DNA of 64,000 nt from JASBSR01 sp963847575 (GCA_963847575.1 CAWKAL010000110.1:1-64000); one strand, 5' to 3'. Counted from the stretch's first letter, positions 1 to 9,148 are shown. Notes: generated from the letters alone by a model not told the origin. Program-made: numbers and translations.

Positions 1-137
1 ATCAGAGGTTTACACTTGTTGCGGGTATTGGCCAGCCACCAGGCAATCGGTGTACCAATCAGGAGCAGGATGAGTGTCGTCAACGCCGCCAGTTTAACCG
101 TCAGAAAAAGCGGACCAAGGCTGGCGAATGTTTCCAT
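1..137 (-). CDS. modB: Molybdate ABC transporter permease ModB, N-terminal fragment
   Basis: The ATG at 137 opens a frame that runs off the left edge of the window, so only about 45 residues are visible. They begin METFASLGPLFLTVKLAALT and form one hydrophobic membrane segment followed by IAWWLANTR, the usual start of ModB-type permeases that carry molybdate across the inner membrane. It starts about 30 bases after the stop of modA on the same strand, the standard modA-modB order. A ModC ATPase would be expected beyond the window. The identity rests on the context and the N-terminus only. Confidence 0.8.
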   Translation of the reverse strand, partial: METFASLGPLFLTVKLAALTTLILLLIGTPIAWWLANTRNKCKPL

Positions 138-167
138 CAGGTGTGACTGAAAAGCTGGCGCACAGAA

Positions 168-929
168 TTAGAGAACGTCGTAGCCGTGGTTGCGAATAAT
201 GCTGGCGGCTTTAGCTGACTGCATGAATTGCCAGAACGCTGACACTGCAGGCTTATCCTGTGATTGTTTGAGTACGACCATTTTCTGCCTGACTGGTGCA
301 TATAAATCGATGGGCACTTCCCACTCACAGGCGCGCTTGATGATGGCATCGCCCGACAGCAAGGATTTTGCCACAAACCCGGCATTGGCACTGGTGCTCG
401 ATACAAACTGCAGGGTTTGCGCGATATTTTCGCCCATCACCAGCCTGGCCTGCAGCTTGTCCCAGAGATTGAGTTTCTCCATCACTTGCTGTGCAGCACT
501 ACCATAAGGCGCAGTATCGGGATTTGCGATAGCCAGCCATTTGAGATCAGCACTTGAAAGCACACTCACGCAATCGCCCACAGGTTCTATATTGGATATA
601 AAGACAAGCTTGCCGAGCGCATACACCCGCGCAAACCCAGCATTGGCCTTACCCTCATGCACCAGCATATCGGCGCGCTTTTCATCAGCTGACATAAACA
701 CATCAAATGGTGCGCCGTGTTGAATCTGGGCATAGAGCTTACCCGTCGAGGCGCTGCTTGTTTTAAGCGTGTGGCCTGTTTGTGCATGATAAGCAAGCGC
801 AATATCTTGCAAGGTAGCAGTGAAATTGCTTGCCACTGCAACCAGCAGCGTTTCGGCTGATGCGAAAGATGCACCACAGATAAAGAGTATTAATGCCCTG
901 CCGGCTGATTTAAATATTTTAAATTGCAC
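168..929 (-). CDS. modA: Molybdate-binding periplasmic protein ModA
   Basis: This 253-residue protein has a signal peptide (about residues 1-25, ending ASFASA). The mature part begins ETLLVAVASNF and carries SSASTGKLYAQI and GAPFDVFMSADEKRAD, which match the oxyanion-binding pocket and hinge of ModA/WtpA-type proteins. It would bind molybdate or tungstate in the periplasm and deliver it to ModB, whose start lies 30 bases downstream. The length is normal for the family. No molybdate-responsive operator was recognised in the short gap to rho. Molybdate uptake fits with moeB (molybdenum cofactor synthesis) elsewhere in the window. Confidence 0.9.
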   Translation of the reverse strand: MQFKIFKSAGRALILFICGASFASAETLLVAVASNFTATLQDIALAYHAQTGHTLKTSSASTGKLYAQIQHGAPFDVFMSADEKRADMLVHEGKANAGFARVYALGKLVFISNIEPVGDCVSVLSSADLKWLAIANPDTAPYGSAAQQVMEKLNLWDKLQARLVMGENIAQTLQFVSSTSANAGFVAKSLLSGDAIIKRACEWEVPIDLYAPVRQKMVVLKQSQDKPAVSAFWQFMQSAKAASIIRNHGYDVL

Positions 930-990
930 GACAAAACAAACGGGCAGATCGAGTAAAAGGCTTATGTCAGCCTTTCATCGAATCAAAAAA
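930..990 (-). terminator. Weak hairpin overlapping the rho stop codon
   Basis: Read on the minus strand, AAAGGCT and AAGCCTTTT are separated by five bases, and the stem contains the rho stop codon at 967-969. The T run after it is only four long, so termination here is uncertain. The modA start follows about 40 bases further on. Confidence 0.3.
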
Positions 991-2223
991 TTCACTATTG
1001 GTCTTGGTGGCCTGCAACTTGCTCATCAGGAATTCGATCGCACCGACTTCATCCATCGGCTGCAATAACCTGCGCAGTATCCACATTTTCTGTAACTCGT
1101 CCGGCTTGGTCAGCAGTTCTTCGCGACGCGTACCGGAGCGGTTTATGTTGATCGCCGGGAAAATACGTTTTTCGGTTATACGACGATCAAGGTGGATTTC
1201 CATGTTACCGGTGCCCTTGAATTCTTCGTAAATAACTTCATCCATTTTTGAACCGGTATCGACCAGCGCGGTAGCGATAATGGTGATGCTGCCGCCTTCT
1301 TCGATGTTACGTGCCGCACCGAAGAAACGTTTCGGACGGTGCAATGCATGTGCATCGACACCACCGGTCAGTACTTTGCCGGAAGACGGGATAACGGTGT
1401 TGTAAGCACGCGCAAGACGCGTAATCGAATCGAGCAGGATCACCACGTCTTTTTTATGCTCGGCCAGGCGCTTGGCTTTTTCGATGACCATTTCGGCTAC
1501 CTGCACGTGACGGGTGGCCGGTTCATCAAAGGTGCTCGAGACCACTTCGCCGCGCACGCTGCGCTGCATTTCGGTGACTTCTTCCGGGCGCTCATCAATC
1601 AGCAGCACGATCAGTACACATTCGGGATGATTGGCTGCAATCGATTGCGCGATATTGCTCATCATCATGGTTTTACCGGCTTTCGGTGGTGACACGATCA
1701 GGCCGCGCTGGCCTTTGCCAATGGGTGCAACCAGATCGATGATGCGCGCCGTAATGTCTTCGGTGCTGCCGTTACCGCGCTCCATGGTCATGCGTTCGTT
1801 CGGATGCAGCGGCGTCAGGTTTTCAAACGCGACCTTGTTACGCGAGTTTTCCGGGGTATCAAAGTTGATGGTATCGACCTTGAGCAGGGCAAAATAACGC
1901 TCACCTTCTTTCGGCGGACTGATTTTTCCGGAAATAGTGTCGCCGGTACGCATGTTAAAGCGTCGAATCTGGCTGGGCGAAACATAAATATCATCCGGGC
2001 CGGCCAGGTATGAACTGTCTGCAGCGCGCAGAAATCCGAAACCGTCCTGCAAAATTTCCAGTACACCATCACCAAATATATCTTCGCCTTTCTTGGCATG
2101 CGCCTTGAGAATGGAAAATATGATGTCCTGTTTTTTTGTACGCGCCACATTATCGAGTTTCATTTCGGTGGCGATATCGAGAAGTTCCTGGACAGGCTTT
2201 AATTTAAGTTCGGTAAGATTCAT
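967..2223 (-). CDS. rho: Transcription termination factor Rho
   Basis: The product is 418 residues, almost exactly the length of E. coli Rho. It has the N-terminal Rho_N helical domain (residues 1-45), a cold-shock-like RNA-binding domain (about 48-120, with DGFGFLRA) and a RecA-type ATPase core. The Walker A motif SPPKAGKT lies near 178-185 and Walker B VVILLDS near 260. The Q/R-loop region and the C-terminal LLQPMDEVGAIEFL are present. It is a hexameric RNA helicase that ends transcription of unstructured, untranslated RNA. trxA lies just upstream on the same strand and rhlB is divergent, an order shared with E. coli. The frame is intact. Confidence 0.98.
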   Translation of the reverse strand: MNLTELKLKPVQELLDIATEMKLDNVARTKKQDIIFSILKAHAKKGEDIFGDGVLEILQDGFGFLRAADSSYLAGPDDIYVSPSQIRRFNMRTGDTISGKISPPKEGERYFALLKVDTINFDTPENSRNKVAFENLTPLHPNERMTMERGNGSTEDITARIIDLVAPIGKGQRGLIVSPPKAGKTMMMSNIAQSIAANHPECVLIVLLIDERPEEVTEMQRSVRGEVVSSTFDEPATRHVQVAEMVIEKAKRLAEHKKDVVILLDSITRLARAYNTVIPSSGKVLTGGVDAHALHRPKRFFGAARNIEEGGSITIIATALVDTGSKMDEVIYEEFKGTGNMEIHLDRRITEKRIFPAININRSGTRREELLTKPDELQKMWILRRLLQPMDEVGAIEFLMSKLQATKTNSEFFDSMKG

Positions 2224-2383
2224 AGGCTGGATTTTCTGGTTATTGAGTTAGTTGTGTAATTAGACTGGATGATTATTGTTTTTCCCGGCCAGAGTGGACG
2301 GGGATTTTCGCGAGAGTTGCGACAGGTTTTTGTTATGCGGTACAAAGAAACAGCGTTCGGTGTGCCGTATGCGCAAATCTCTC

Positions 2384-2710
2384 TTATAAATTACTGTCGA
2401 TAAATGCTGTTAGTTGTGACTTTGAAAGTGCACCCACCTTGGTGGCTTCTACTTCACCGTTCTTGAACAGGATCAGTGTCGGAATTCCGCGAATACCAAA
2501 CTTGGGCGGTGTTTGCGGGTTTTCATCAATATTCAACTTGGCAATTTTCAGGCGACCATCGTAGTCACCGACAATATCTTCAAGGATTGGTGCGATCATC
2601 TTGCAGGGGCCACACCACTCTGCCCAGTAATCTACAAGCACTGGAACGTCAGACTGTAATACATCTTTTTCAAAACTGTCGTCTGTTACATAAGAAATCT
2701 TGTCGCTCAC
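2384..2710 (-). CDS. trxA: Thioredoxin TrxA
   Basis: A 108-residue thioredoxin with the active site WCGPCK and the cis-proline segment RGIPTLILF. The GTG at 2710 is preferred as the start: it is preceded by GGAGG at a good distance and gives the family's normal length and N-terminus (SDKISYVTDDSF). An in-frame start 45 bases further upstream would add residues unlike any thioredoxin. The protein is the cytoplasmic dithiol reductant for ribonucleotide reductase, PAPS reductase and others. It sits 160 bases before rho on the same strand and probably has its own promoter in the gap shared with rhlB. Confidence 0.95.
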   Translation of the reverse strand: MSDKISYVTDDSFEKDVLQSDVPVLVDYWAEWCGPCKMIAPILEDIVGDYDGRLKIAKLNIDENPQTPPKFGIRGIPTLILFKNGEVEATKVGALSKSQLTAFIDSNL

Positions 2711-2998
2711 CTTTAGAATGCCTCCGGATAATTGAACTGGTAGTCGCCTGACCACAGAATGGCCCGCTGGATAAATCAGATGGTGTTTAGTAGTGCTGAG
2801 TTGGACTGAGTTGATATATTGAATTGAATTTGGCGCTATCTTAGACTATTTTGCGCTTTTGTACAGCCCCGCCCTGAAATAATCATGCTGCCGTGCAGTG
2901 TCTCCCGGGCCCCTGATTTGCCGTCGAATCGCCCACCCGGTGCATGTTTATTAGCATGACGTTAGCGTTTATCGCATATGCAGGTTAAGCTACGCGCC

Positions 2999-4313
2999 AT
3001 GAGTGAACACCATTTGACCGAAACCCGCTTTTCTGACTTCCAGATCGACCCCAGTATCCTGCACGGCCTGAACGATGCCGGCTTTGAATTCTGCACCCCG
3101 ATCCAGGCAGAAAGCCTGCCGATTGCCCTCAAAGGCACGGATGTCGCCGGCGAAGCCCAGACCGGCACCGGTAAAACCGCCGCCTTCATGGTCGCCTGTT
3201 TTAATCATTTATTGCTTAATCCGGCACCGGAAACACGCAAGCTCAACCAGCCGCGCGCGCTGCTGCTGGCACCGACGCGTGAGCTTGCTATCCAGATCCA
3301 CAAGGATGCCCTGGTGATCGGTAAACACACCGGGCTCAAACTGGGCCTGGCCTATGGCGGCACCGGTTATGAACAACAGCGCGACGACATTACCAGCGGT
3401 GTTGATCTGCTGATTGGCACCCCGGGCCGCATTATCGATTATTTCCAGCAGAACGTATTCGACCTGAAGATGTGCCAGGTGGTGGTGATTGATGAAGCCG
3501 ACCGCATGTTCGATCTCGGCTTTATCAAGGATATTCGCTACCTGATAAGGCGCTGCCCCGATCCGGATAAAAGACTGAGCCTGCTGTTTTCAGCCACGCT
3601 TTCACATCGCGTTGCAGAACTCGCTTACATGCACATGAACAGACCCGGAAGAAGTGCGCATCAAGGCCGACACCAAAACCGCGGACAAGGTCAAACAGTC
3701 GGTGTTTTACCCCGCCAACGACGAAAAAATCCCGCTGCTGCTCGGCCTGATGCAAAAACTGCAGCCCCAGCGCAGCATTATTTTTATTAACACCAAGCGC
3801 ATCGCTGACCGCGTGTATGAATGGCTGGCGGGCAATGATTATAAATCCGGCCTGCTCTCGGGTGATGTGCCGCAAACCAAGCGCCAGACCCTGCTCAAAC
3901 GTTTTGCGGATGGCGAGTTCAATATCCTGGTCGCGACCGATGTTGCCGCCCGCGGCCTGCATATTCCCGAAGTCAGCCACGTGTTTAATTTCGATCTGCC
4001 GCAAAGCGGTGAAGATTACGTGCATCGCGTTGGCCGTACCGCGCGCGCCGGCGCCAGTGGCGCAGCAGTGAGTTTCGCCTGCGAAGATTATGCACACTAC
4101 CTGATGGATATCGAAGAATACATCGGCCACCGCATTAACAACGAAGCGGTATCTGCCGAGTTGCTGGTCAAACCCAAACCCCCGATCAAGCGCATCTCAA
4201 GACCGCCGACACACGGCAAGGGCGGCCGCCCCGGCGGCGGCAGGTCAGGCGATCGCAACCGCCGTCCACGGCAAACCGAGAAACTACTGCCCGGCGTTAG
4301 TGTTTACACATAG
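2999..4313 (+). CDS. rhlB: DEAD-box RNA helicase RhlB (one-base frameshift)
   Basis: Translation from ATG 2999 gives MSEHHLTETRFSDF, close to the start of E. coli RhlB. All early motifs are present: CTPIQ, AQTGTGKT, APTRELA, DEAD and SAT. The frame breaks near 3641, where one extra A in 'aac-a-gac' shifts reading. The downstream frame resumes at once (KADTKTADKVKQSVFYP) and carries ATDVAARGLH and HRVGRTARAG. Removing that base gives about 437 residues, ending in a basic Gly/Arg-rich tail typical of this helicase. RhlB works with RNase E in RNA decay. The position opposite trxA-rho supports the identity. Whether the lesion is real or a sequence error cannot be decided here. Confidence 0.93.
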
Positions 4314-4323
4314 AAATACATTT

Positions 4324-4433
4324 GCCGCAAATAACGCAAATAAACGCGATAAGAGTTTTTTAACTGTAACTATGGCATAAGCTGTATACGGCTTATTGTT
4401 TTAATTTGCGAGTATTTGCGTTCATTTGCGGCC
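4324..4433. repeat. Imperfect intergenic palindrome, family A
   Basis: Left arm (about 4324-4350) and right arm (about 4405-4433) are imperfect inverted copies built from the motif TTTGCGTT / AACGCAAA. The element fills the gap between the convergent genes rhlB and purK. It belongs to the dispersed family also seen near 23.9, 24.5, 33.5, 34.5, 40.6 and 43.0 kb. It could act as a two-way transcription stop, but that is inference. Confidence 0.75.
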
Positions 4434-4450
4434 AATACCTTTTTACGTTT

Positions 4451-5578
4451 TTATTGTTTATCAGCCAACCTCGCAAACACGTCCTCGGCGATCGCCAGCG
4501 CAGCTTCTACATTGTCTGACAATACATTGAAGTGCCCCATCTTGCGTCCCGGGCGGGCGTGTTGCTTGCCGTAGAGATGCAGCTTGATTTCGGGGTGTTG
4601 CAGAATTTCCAGCCAGCTGGGCGGCCACAGATCACCCAGCATGTTGACCATCACCACCGGCGAGGTCAGCCGGGCATCGCCAGCCGGCAGGCCGCACATC
4701 ATGCGCACCTGTTGTTCAAACTGCGAAGTGACGCAGGCATCCCTGGTGTAATGCCCGCTGTTGTGCGGGCGCGGCGCCATTTCGTTGAAATACAGCGTGC
4801 CGTCCTTCGCCAGAAAAAATTCCACTGCCAGCACCCCGGTGTAATCCATCGCCTCGGCAAGCTTCATCGCCTGCGCGCGCGCCGTATGGGTAATGCCCTG
4901 CTCGACCCGTGCGGGCACAATGCTGAGATGTAAAATCCCGTCGAGATGCTGGTTTTCCGCCACCGGGAAACTGACTGAAGAAATCGAGTTGCGCGCGATA
5001 ATGGCAGACACTTCCAGCTGCAAATCAATTTTTTTCTCCAGTACGCACTCGACCTGCTGCATGCCATGCCAGGCATCGCGCAGCTCGGCCTCGGTGGTCA
5101 CCACCACCTGGCCCTTGCCGTCGTAACCCAGGGTGGCGCTTTTTAAAATACCTGGAAGCCCGACGTCAGCCAGCGCCGGTTCAAGATCACTTTCGCTACG
5201 GATCACGTGATACGGCACCGGCAACAGGCCGGCATCACGTGCAAAGTGTTTTTCACGGTTTCGATTTTGCGCAATTTCGAGCGCATCGGGCGACGGGAAC
5301 ACCGGGCATTTGTTTGCCAGGTAACGCAGGCTGTCAGCGGGAACGTTTTCAAATTCGGTGGTGATCGCATCACATAATTTCGCGAGCCGGTCGAGCGCGG
5401 CATGATCAGTGAAATCAGCCTGGATATGATGATCCGCAATACGCCCGGCAGGACTGCCCGCATCGGGATCGAGCACCGCAAGCTGGTAACCCATGGTGCG
5501 CGCCGCCACGCAGAACATGCGGCCGAGCTGGCCGCCGCCCAGTACACCCAGTGTAGCCCCGGGTAAAATCACGCTCAT
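4451..5578 (-). CDS. purK: N5-carboxyaminoimidazole ribonucleotide synthase PurK
   Basis: A 375-residue ATP-grasp enzyme. It begins with the nucleotide-fold motif LGVLGGGQLGRM, has the grasp segment KSATLGYDGKGQ, and shows EFFLAKDGTLYFNEMAPRPHNSG, the conserved metal and substrate-binding region of PurK. It uses ATP and bicarbonate to convert AIR to N5-CAIR in purine synthesis, the substrate of PurE. purE lies immediately upstream on the same strand, with 12 bases between the genes, so the pair is an operon. The frame is intact and of normal length. Confidence 0.97.
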   Translation of the reverse strand: MSVILPGATLGVLGGGQLGRMFCVAARTMGYQLAVLDPDAGSPAGRIADHHIQADFTDHAALDRLAKLCDAITTEFENVPADSLRYLANKCPVFPSPDALEIAQNRNREKHFARDAGLLPVPYHVIRSESDLEPALADVGLPGILKSATLGYDGKGQVVVTTEAELRDAWHGMQQVECVLEKKIDLQLEVSAIIARNSISSVSFPVAENQHLDGILHLSIVPARVEQGITHTARAQAMKLAEAMDYTGVLAVEFFLAKDGTLYFNEMAPRPHNSGHYTRDACVTSQFEQQVRMMCGLPAGDARLTSPVVMVNMLGDLWPPSWLEILQHPEIKLHLYGKQHARPGRKMGHFNVLSDNVEAALAIAEDVFARLADKQ

Positions 5579-5590
5579 GACTTTCGCTGA

Positions 5591-6094
5591 TTAACCTGCG
5601 GGCGGGAGGTGCATCGCAAACACCGCCTGCTGCTGGGTGTCGCGGAAAGCATCGAGCTTGCCGGCAAGTGTGGCGTCGCTGACAGCGAGAATAGATATCG
5701 CGTAGAGCGCCGCATTAATCGCCCCGGCTTCACCAATTGCAAACGTCGCCACCGGGATACCCTTGGGCATTTGCACGATAGACAGCAATGAATCCATGCC
5801 CTTGAGATAACGCGAAGGCACCGGTACACCCAGTACCGGCACGGTCGTTTTTGATGCCAGCATGCCCGGCAGATGTGCAGCGCCACCGGCACCGGCAATA
5901 ATGCAGGCAAAGCCCTGGTCACGCGCTGCCGCCGCATATTCGAACAAAAGATCCGGAGTGCGGTGCGCAGACACCACGCGCGCCTCGTACGGCACACCAA
6001 AGGCTTCGAGCTGTTTTACCGCATGTTCCATCACCGGCCAGTCGCTATCACTGCCCATCACCACGCCTACTTTCAAAGTCGCCATTTTGACCAC
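5591..6094 (-). CDS. purE: N5-carboxyaminoimidazole ribonucleotide mutase PurE
   Basis: A 167-residue class I PurE. Diagnostic segments are GVVMGSDSDWPVM near the N-terminus, VSAHRTPD (active-site Ser-Ala-His) and IAGAGGAAHLPGM. The enzyme moves the carboxyl group of N5-CAIR to give CAIR. It is the first gene of the purE-purK operon. Its start is preceded on the minus strand by GAGG within CAGGGGTGG-like sequence and by the tRNA-Met repeat array further upstream. No PurR operator was recognised. Confidence 0.97.
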   Translation of the reverse strand: MVKMATLKVGVVMGSDSDWPVMEHAVKQLEAFGVPYEARVVSAHRTPDLLFEYAAAARDQGFACIIAGAGGAAHLPGMLASKTTVPVLGVPVPSRYLKGMDSLLSIVQMPKGIPVATFAIGEAGAINAALYAISILAVSDATLAGKLDAFRDTQQQAVFAMHLPPAG

Positions 6095-6186
6095 CCCTGT
6101 AAAGAGGAAAAGCGGGGCATTCTATACGAAATCTACGACACGCGGAAATGTGTGTTATCTGGTAAATAATACGGCGGAGGAAAACA

Positions 6187-6540
6187 TGGTGGTTATGGGT
6201 GGACTTGAACCTCTGTTGCGGGTCAGGGCGACCCGCGGATTATGGGTGCGTAGCACTCCGCATTCACTACCACGGATGTTCGGTAATGTGATGCGGGAAG
6301 AGTATGGTGGTTATGGGTGGACTTGAACCTTTGTTGCGGGTCAGGGCGACCCGCGGATTATGGGTGCGTAGCACTCCGCATTCACTACCACGGATGTTCG
6401 GTAATGTGATGCGGGAAAAGTATGGTGGTTATGGGTGGACTTGAACCTTTGTTGCGGGTCAGGGCGACCCGCGGATTATGGGTGCGTAGCACTCCGCATT
6501 CACTACCACGGATGTTCGGTAATGTGATGCGGGAAAAGTA
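6187..6540 (-). repeat. Three tandem 118-bp repeats, each carrying a copy of the tRNA-Met 3' end
   Basis: Units start at 6187, 6305 and 6423, and the tRNA gene itself starts the fourth period at 6541, so the period is exactly 118 bases. The units differ from each other by only a few bases. On the minus strand each unit ends with the last ~25 bases of the tRNA-Met gene, including the encoded CCA. The rest of the unit holds a GCGGGTC/GACCCGC hairpin and no convincing reading frame. This array fills most of the 446-base gap between purE and the tRNA. It resembles in layout the repeats after the E. coli tyrT tRNA genes. Confidence 0.95.
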
Positions 6541-6617
6541 TGGTGGTTATGGGTGGACTTGAACCACCGACCCCAGCATTATGAATGCTGTGCTCTAACC
6601 AACTGAGCTACATAACC
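6541..6617 (-). tRNA. tRNA-Met (CAT), elongator
   Basis: Read on the minus strand the gene starts GGTTATG at 6617 and ends CATAACC-A-CCA at 6541, so the acceptor stem pairs fully and CCA is encoded. The D-arm is AGCTCAGTTGGTTAGAGC. The anticodon arm is CAGCA-TTCATAA-TGCTG, giving anticodon CAT. The T-arm contains GGTTCAAGTCC. The acceptor stem is fully paired from position 1, unlike initiator tRNA, so this is the elongator type. Length is 77 bases with CCA. Confidence 0.97.
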
Positions 6618-6679
6618 ATAGATTTGAAGGGCGCAGATTGTGGACTTTCAGACCGAAATTGTCAATCCGACCTGGCCGA

Positions 6680-7771
6680 TTAGACGTTAAACCGAAAGTG
6701 CATGACATCGCCGTCCTTGACGATGTAATCCTTGCCTTCGACGCGCAGCTTGCCCGCTTCTTTCGCGCCCTGCTCACCCTTGTGTGCAACAAAGTCATCG
6801 TAGGCGATGGTTTCGGCGCGGATAAAGCCTTTTTCGAAATCGGTGTGGATCACCGCGGCGGCTTTGGGTGCGGTGGCACCTACGGCGACGGTCCAGGCGC
6901 GCACTTCTTTGACCCCGGCGGTGAAGTAGGTTTGCAGGCCGAGCAAGCTGTAGCCGGCGCGGATCACCCGGTTCAGGCCCGGCTCTTCCAGCCCCAGTGC
7001 TTCTAAAAACTCGGTGCGCTCAGCGTCTTCGAGTTCAATCAGCTCGGCTTCGATCGCCGCGCATACCGGCACCACCAGCGCGTTTTCATCTGCGGCGTGT
7101 GCGACAACGCTATCCAGATAGGGATTATTTTCGAAGCCGTCTTCATTGACATTGGCGATGTACATCACCGGCTTCATGGTGATCAGGTGAAACTCGTAGA
7201 GGTCAGCGCGTTCTTCCTTGCTCAGTTCCATCGCGCGAATCGGTTTGCCAGTGTCGAGCTGGACTTTTACTTTTTCCAGCAGTTCGAGTTTGGCTTTGGC
7301 GGCTTTATCACCGCTCTTGGCAACCCGCGCCATGCGGTAGATGCCTTTCTCGATGCCTTCGAGATCGGCCAGCGCCAGTTCGGTATTGATCACTTCGATA
7401 TCCGACAGCGGGTTGATCTTGCCGGCGACGTGCACGATGTCGTCGTTCTCGAAACAGCGCACCACGTGCGCGATGGCATCGGTCTCGCGAATATTGGCAA
7501 GAAACTGGTTGCCCAGGCCTTCACCTTTGGAGGCACCCGCGACCAGGCCGGCGATGTCGACGAACTCCATGGTGGTCGGCACCACGCGCTGTGGCTTGAC
7601 GATCTCGGCAAGTTTGTCGAGCCGTGGATCGGGCACCGGGACGATGCCGACATTGGGCTCGATGGTGCAGAACGGATAATTTTCCGCCTGGATGCCCGCC
7701 TTGGTCAGCGCATTGAACAGCGTGGATTTACCCACATTCGGCAAGCCGACGATACCGCACTTGAATCCCAC
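6680..7771 (-). CDS. ychF: Ribosome-associated ATPase YchF (OLA1 family)
   Basis: At 363 residues it has the same length as E. coli YchF. The P-loop GLPNVGKSTLFNAL is at the N-terminus, followed by NYPFCTIEPNVG (switch region) and DIAGLVAGASKGEGLG. The C-terminal TGS domain includes VRAWTVAVGATAPKAA and ends DGDVMHFRFNV. The family binds ATP in preference to GTP and associates with ribosomes. The gene starts three bases after the end of pth, and the two form an operon, as in most gammaproteobacteria. Confidence 0.97.
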   Translation of the reverse strand: MGFKCGIVGLPNVGKSTLFNALTKAGIQAENYPFCTIEPNVGIVPVPDPRLDKLAEIVKPQRVVPTTMEFVDIAGLVAGASKGEGLGNQFLANIRETDAIAHVVRCFENDDIVHVAGKINPLSDIEVINTELALADLEGIEKGIYRMARVAKSGDKAAKAKLELLEKVKVQLDTGKPIRAMELSKEERADLYEFHLITMKPVMYIANVNEDGFENNPYLDSVVAHAADENALVVPVCAAIEAELIELEDAERTEFLEALGLEEPGLNRVIRAGYSLLGLQTYFTAGVKEVRAWTVAVGATAPKAAAVIHTDFEKGFIRAETIAYDDFVAHKGEQGAKEAGKLRVEGKDYIVKDGDVMHFRFNV

Positions 7772-7774
7772 GTT

Positions 7775-8365
7775 TTACCTCGGACTATGTAATTGTTGCA
7801 TCGCCTGTTCCCAGGCACCTTCGGCCAGTAGCGGCACCACTTTCAGCGACTCTGCAACCGCGTCATCGATCAGTCGGTGCTCTTCCATGGAGGCGCGGTG
7901 TAACACGTAATCTGCCACCTGTTCCTTGTTACCCGGATGACCCACACCCAGGCGCAGGCGCTGAAACTCCCTGGTACCAAGGTGGCTGACAATATCACGC
8001 AGGCCATTATGACCGCCGTGACCACCGCCGGATTTAAGTTTTACTGCACCGACATCAAGATCAATTTCGTCATGCGCCACCAGCATATTTTCCGGCTTGA
8101 GCTTGTAGAAAGACAGCAGGCTTTGCACTGCAATGCCGCTGCGATTCATGAAGGTATCGGGTTTCAACAACCAGATATCATTGCCATGCACATCAATGCG
8201 CGTGACTTCACCATGAAACTTGCGATCCACTGCAAACCGAGCGCCATAGGCACTGGCGAGCTCATCCACAAACCAAAACCCGGCGTTATGCCGGGTTTCA
8301 GAGTATTTTGCGCCGGGATTACCGAGGCCGACAATGGCGTGGATATCAATTGTCAGTGCCGCCAC
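7775..8365 (-). CDS. pth: Peptidyl-tRNA hydrolase
   Basis: The 196-residue product has IVGLGNPGAKYSETRHNAGF, holding the catalytic histidine, then KPDTFMNRSG and VAHDEIDLDVG, all hallmarks of bacterial Pth. It frees tRNAs from peptidyl-tRNA that drops off the ribosome. It lies between rplY (upstream, 42-base gap) and ychF (downstream, 3-base gap) on the same strand. Length and frame are normal. Confidence 0.97.
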   Translation of the reverse strand: MAALTIDIHAIVGLGNPGAKYSETRHNAGFWFVDELASAYGARFAVDRKFHGEVTRIDVHGNDIWLLKPDTFMNRSGIAVQSLLSFYKLKPENMLVAHDEIDLDVGAVKLKSGGGHGGHNGLRDIVSHLGTREFQRLRLGVGHPGNKEQVADYVLHRASMEEHRLIDDAVAESLKVVPLLAEGAWEQAMQQLHSPR

Positions 8366-8407
8366 CTTATCTCCACATGCGCGCTGGGTTGAACTGCATC
8401 AACAGGA

Positions 8408-9073
8408 TTAATCCTTGTCCTTGTCCTTATCGTCTTCATCCTCAGACGCAACTTCTGGTGCTTCTGGTGCTTCCGGTGCCTCTTCATCAACTTCAACAGC
8501 CTTGCGCTGATGCACATTAGCCACCGCAGAGTCATGATCTTCACCCTGTCTCAACGCCAGCAGTTCAACACCCGCCGGTATATTGAGGTCAGACAAATGA
8601 ATGATGTCGCCCATGTGCATGCCAGACAGGTCCACTTCGATAAACTCGGGGATATCTTTTGGCAAACATTCGACTTCAACTTCACTCACCACGTGGCTGA
8701 TGGCACCGCCTTCAGTCTTGACGCCCGGCGCTTCTTCATCACCGATGAAATGCAGCGGCACGTGCACGTGGACCACTTTCTTCGCGTCAACGCGCAGAAA
8801 ATCCATGTGCATAATGTCGATCTTGTACGGATGATGTTGCAGGTCACGCAACAGCACGTCTACTTTCTTGCCGGCCACATTGAGTGCCAACACCTGTGTA
8901 TAGAAAGCTTCGTTGTGCATTTGATACTGCACGTCTTTCTGTTCCAGCGTGAGGTTCTGCGGGTCCTTGCCGGCACCGTAGACAATTGCCGGGATTTTAT
9001 TTACGCGACGCAGGCGGCGGCTCGCACCCTTCCCCATGTCCTCGCGTAATTCAGCGTTAAGTTCAATACTCAT
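8408..9073 (-). CDS. rplY: Ribosomal protein bL25 (Ctc/TL5 type)
   Basis: The product is 221 residues from the ATG at 9073, which has GGAG eight bases upstream. A TTG four codons earlier overlaps that Shine-Dalgarno and is less likely. The N-terminal 5S-rRNA-binding domain runs MSIELNAELREDMGKGASRR, and a second Ctc-type beta domain follows (EVEVECLPKDIPEFIEVDL). The tail is acidic and of low complexity (repeated Glu/Asp/Lys). This is the long CTC form, not the short E. coli L25. It sits between prs and pth. Confidence 0.96.
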   Translation of the reverse strand: MSIELNAELREDMGKGASRRLRRVNKIPAIVYGAGKDPQNLTLEQKDVQYQMHNEAFYTQVLALNVAGKKVDVLLRDLQHHPYKIDIMHMDFLRVDAKKVVHVHVPLHFIGDEEAPGVKTEGGAISHVVSEVEVECLPKDIPEFIEVDLSGMHMGDIIHLSDLNIPAGVELLALRQGEDHDSAVANVHQRKAVEVDEEAPEAPEAPEVASEDEDDKDKDKD

Positions 9074-9117
9074 AATAATCTCCAATAACTCGCTCTTGCC
9101 TGGGGCTCAAGCGAAAT

Positions 9118-9143
9118 AAAAAACTTCTCCGCGACCAGAGAAG
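9118..9143 (-). terminator. Rho-independent terminator between prs and rplY
   Basis: On the minus strand CTTCTC and GAGAAG pair around an 8-base loop and are followed directly by six Ts. It lies after the prs stop and 45 bases before the rplY start. It could end prs transcripts or act as an attenuator in a read-through prs-rplY message. Confidence 0.75.
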
Positions 9144-9148
9144 CACTG

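Noticed and set aside
3641..3641. Programmed frameshift in rhlB
   Set aside because: No slippery heptamer or downstream pseudoknot was recognised, and similar breaks occur in unrelated genes of the window.
3525..4130. A 201-residue minus-strand frame across the rhlB break
   Set aside because: It is opposite strong helicase motifs on both sides of the frameshift and has no family features of its own.
6187..6540. Possible CRISPR array
   Set aside because: The 118-base units are nearly identical throughout with no short repeat and unique spacers, and they contain tRNA 3' ends. No cas genes are present.
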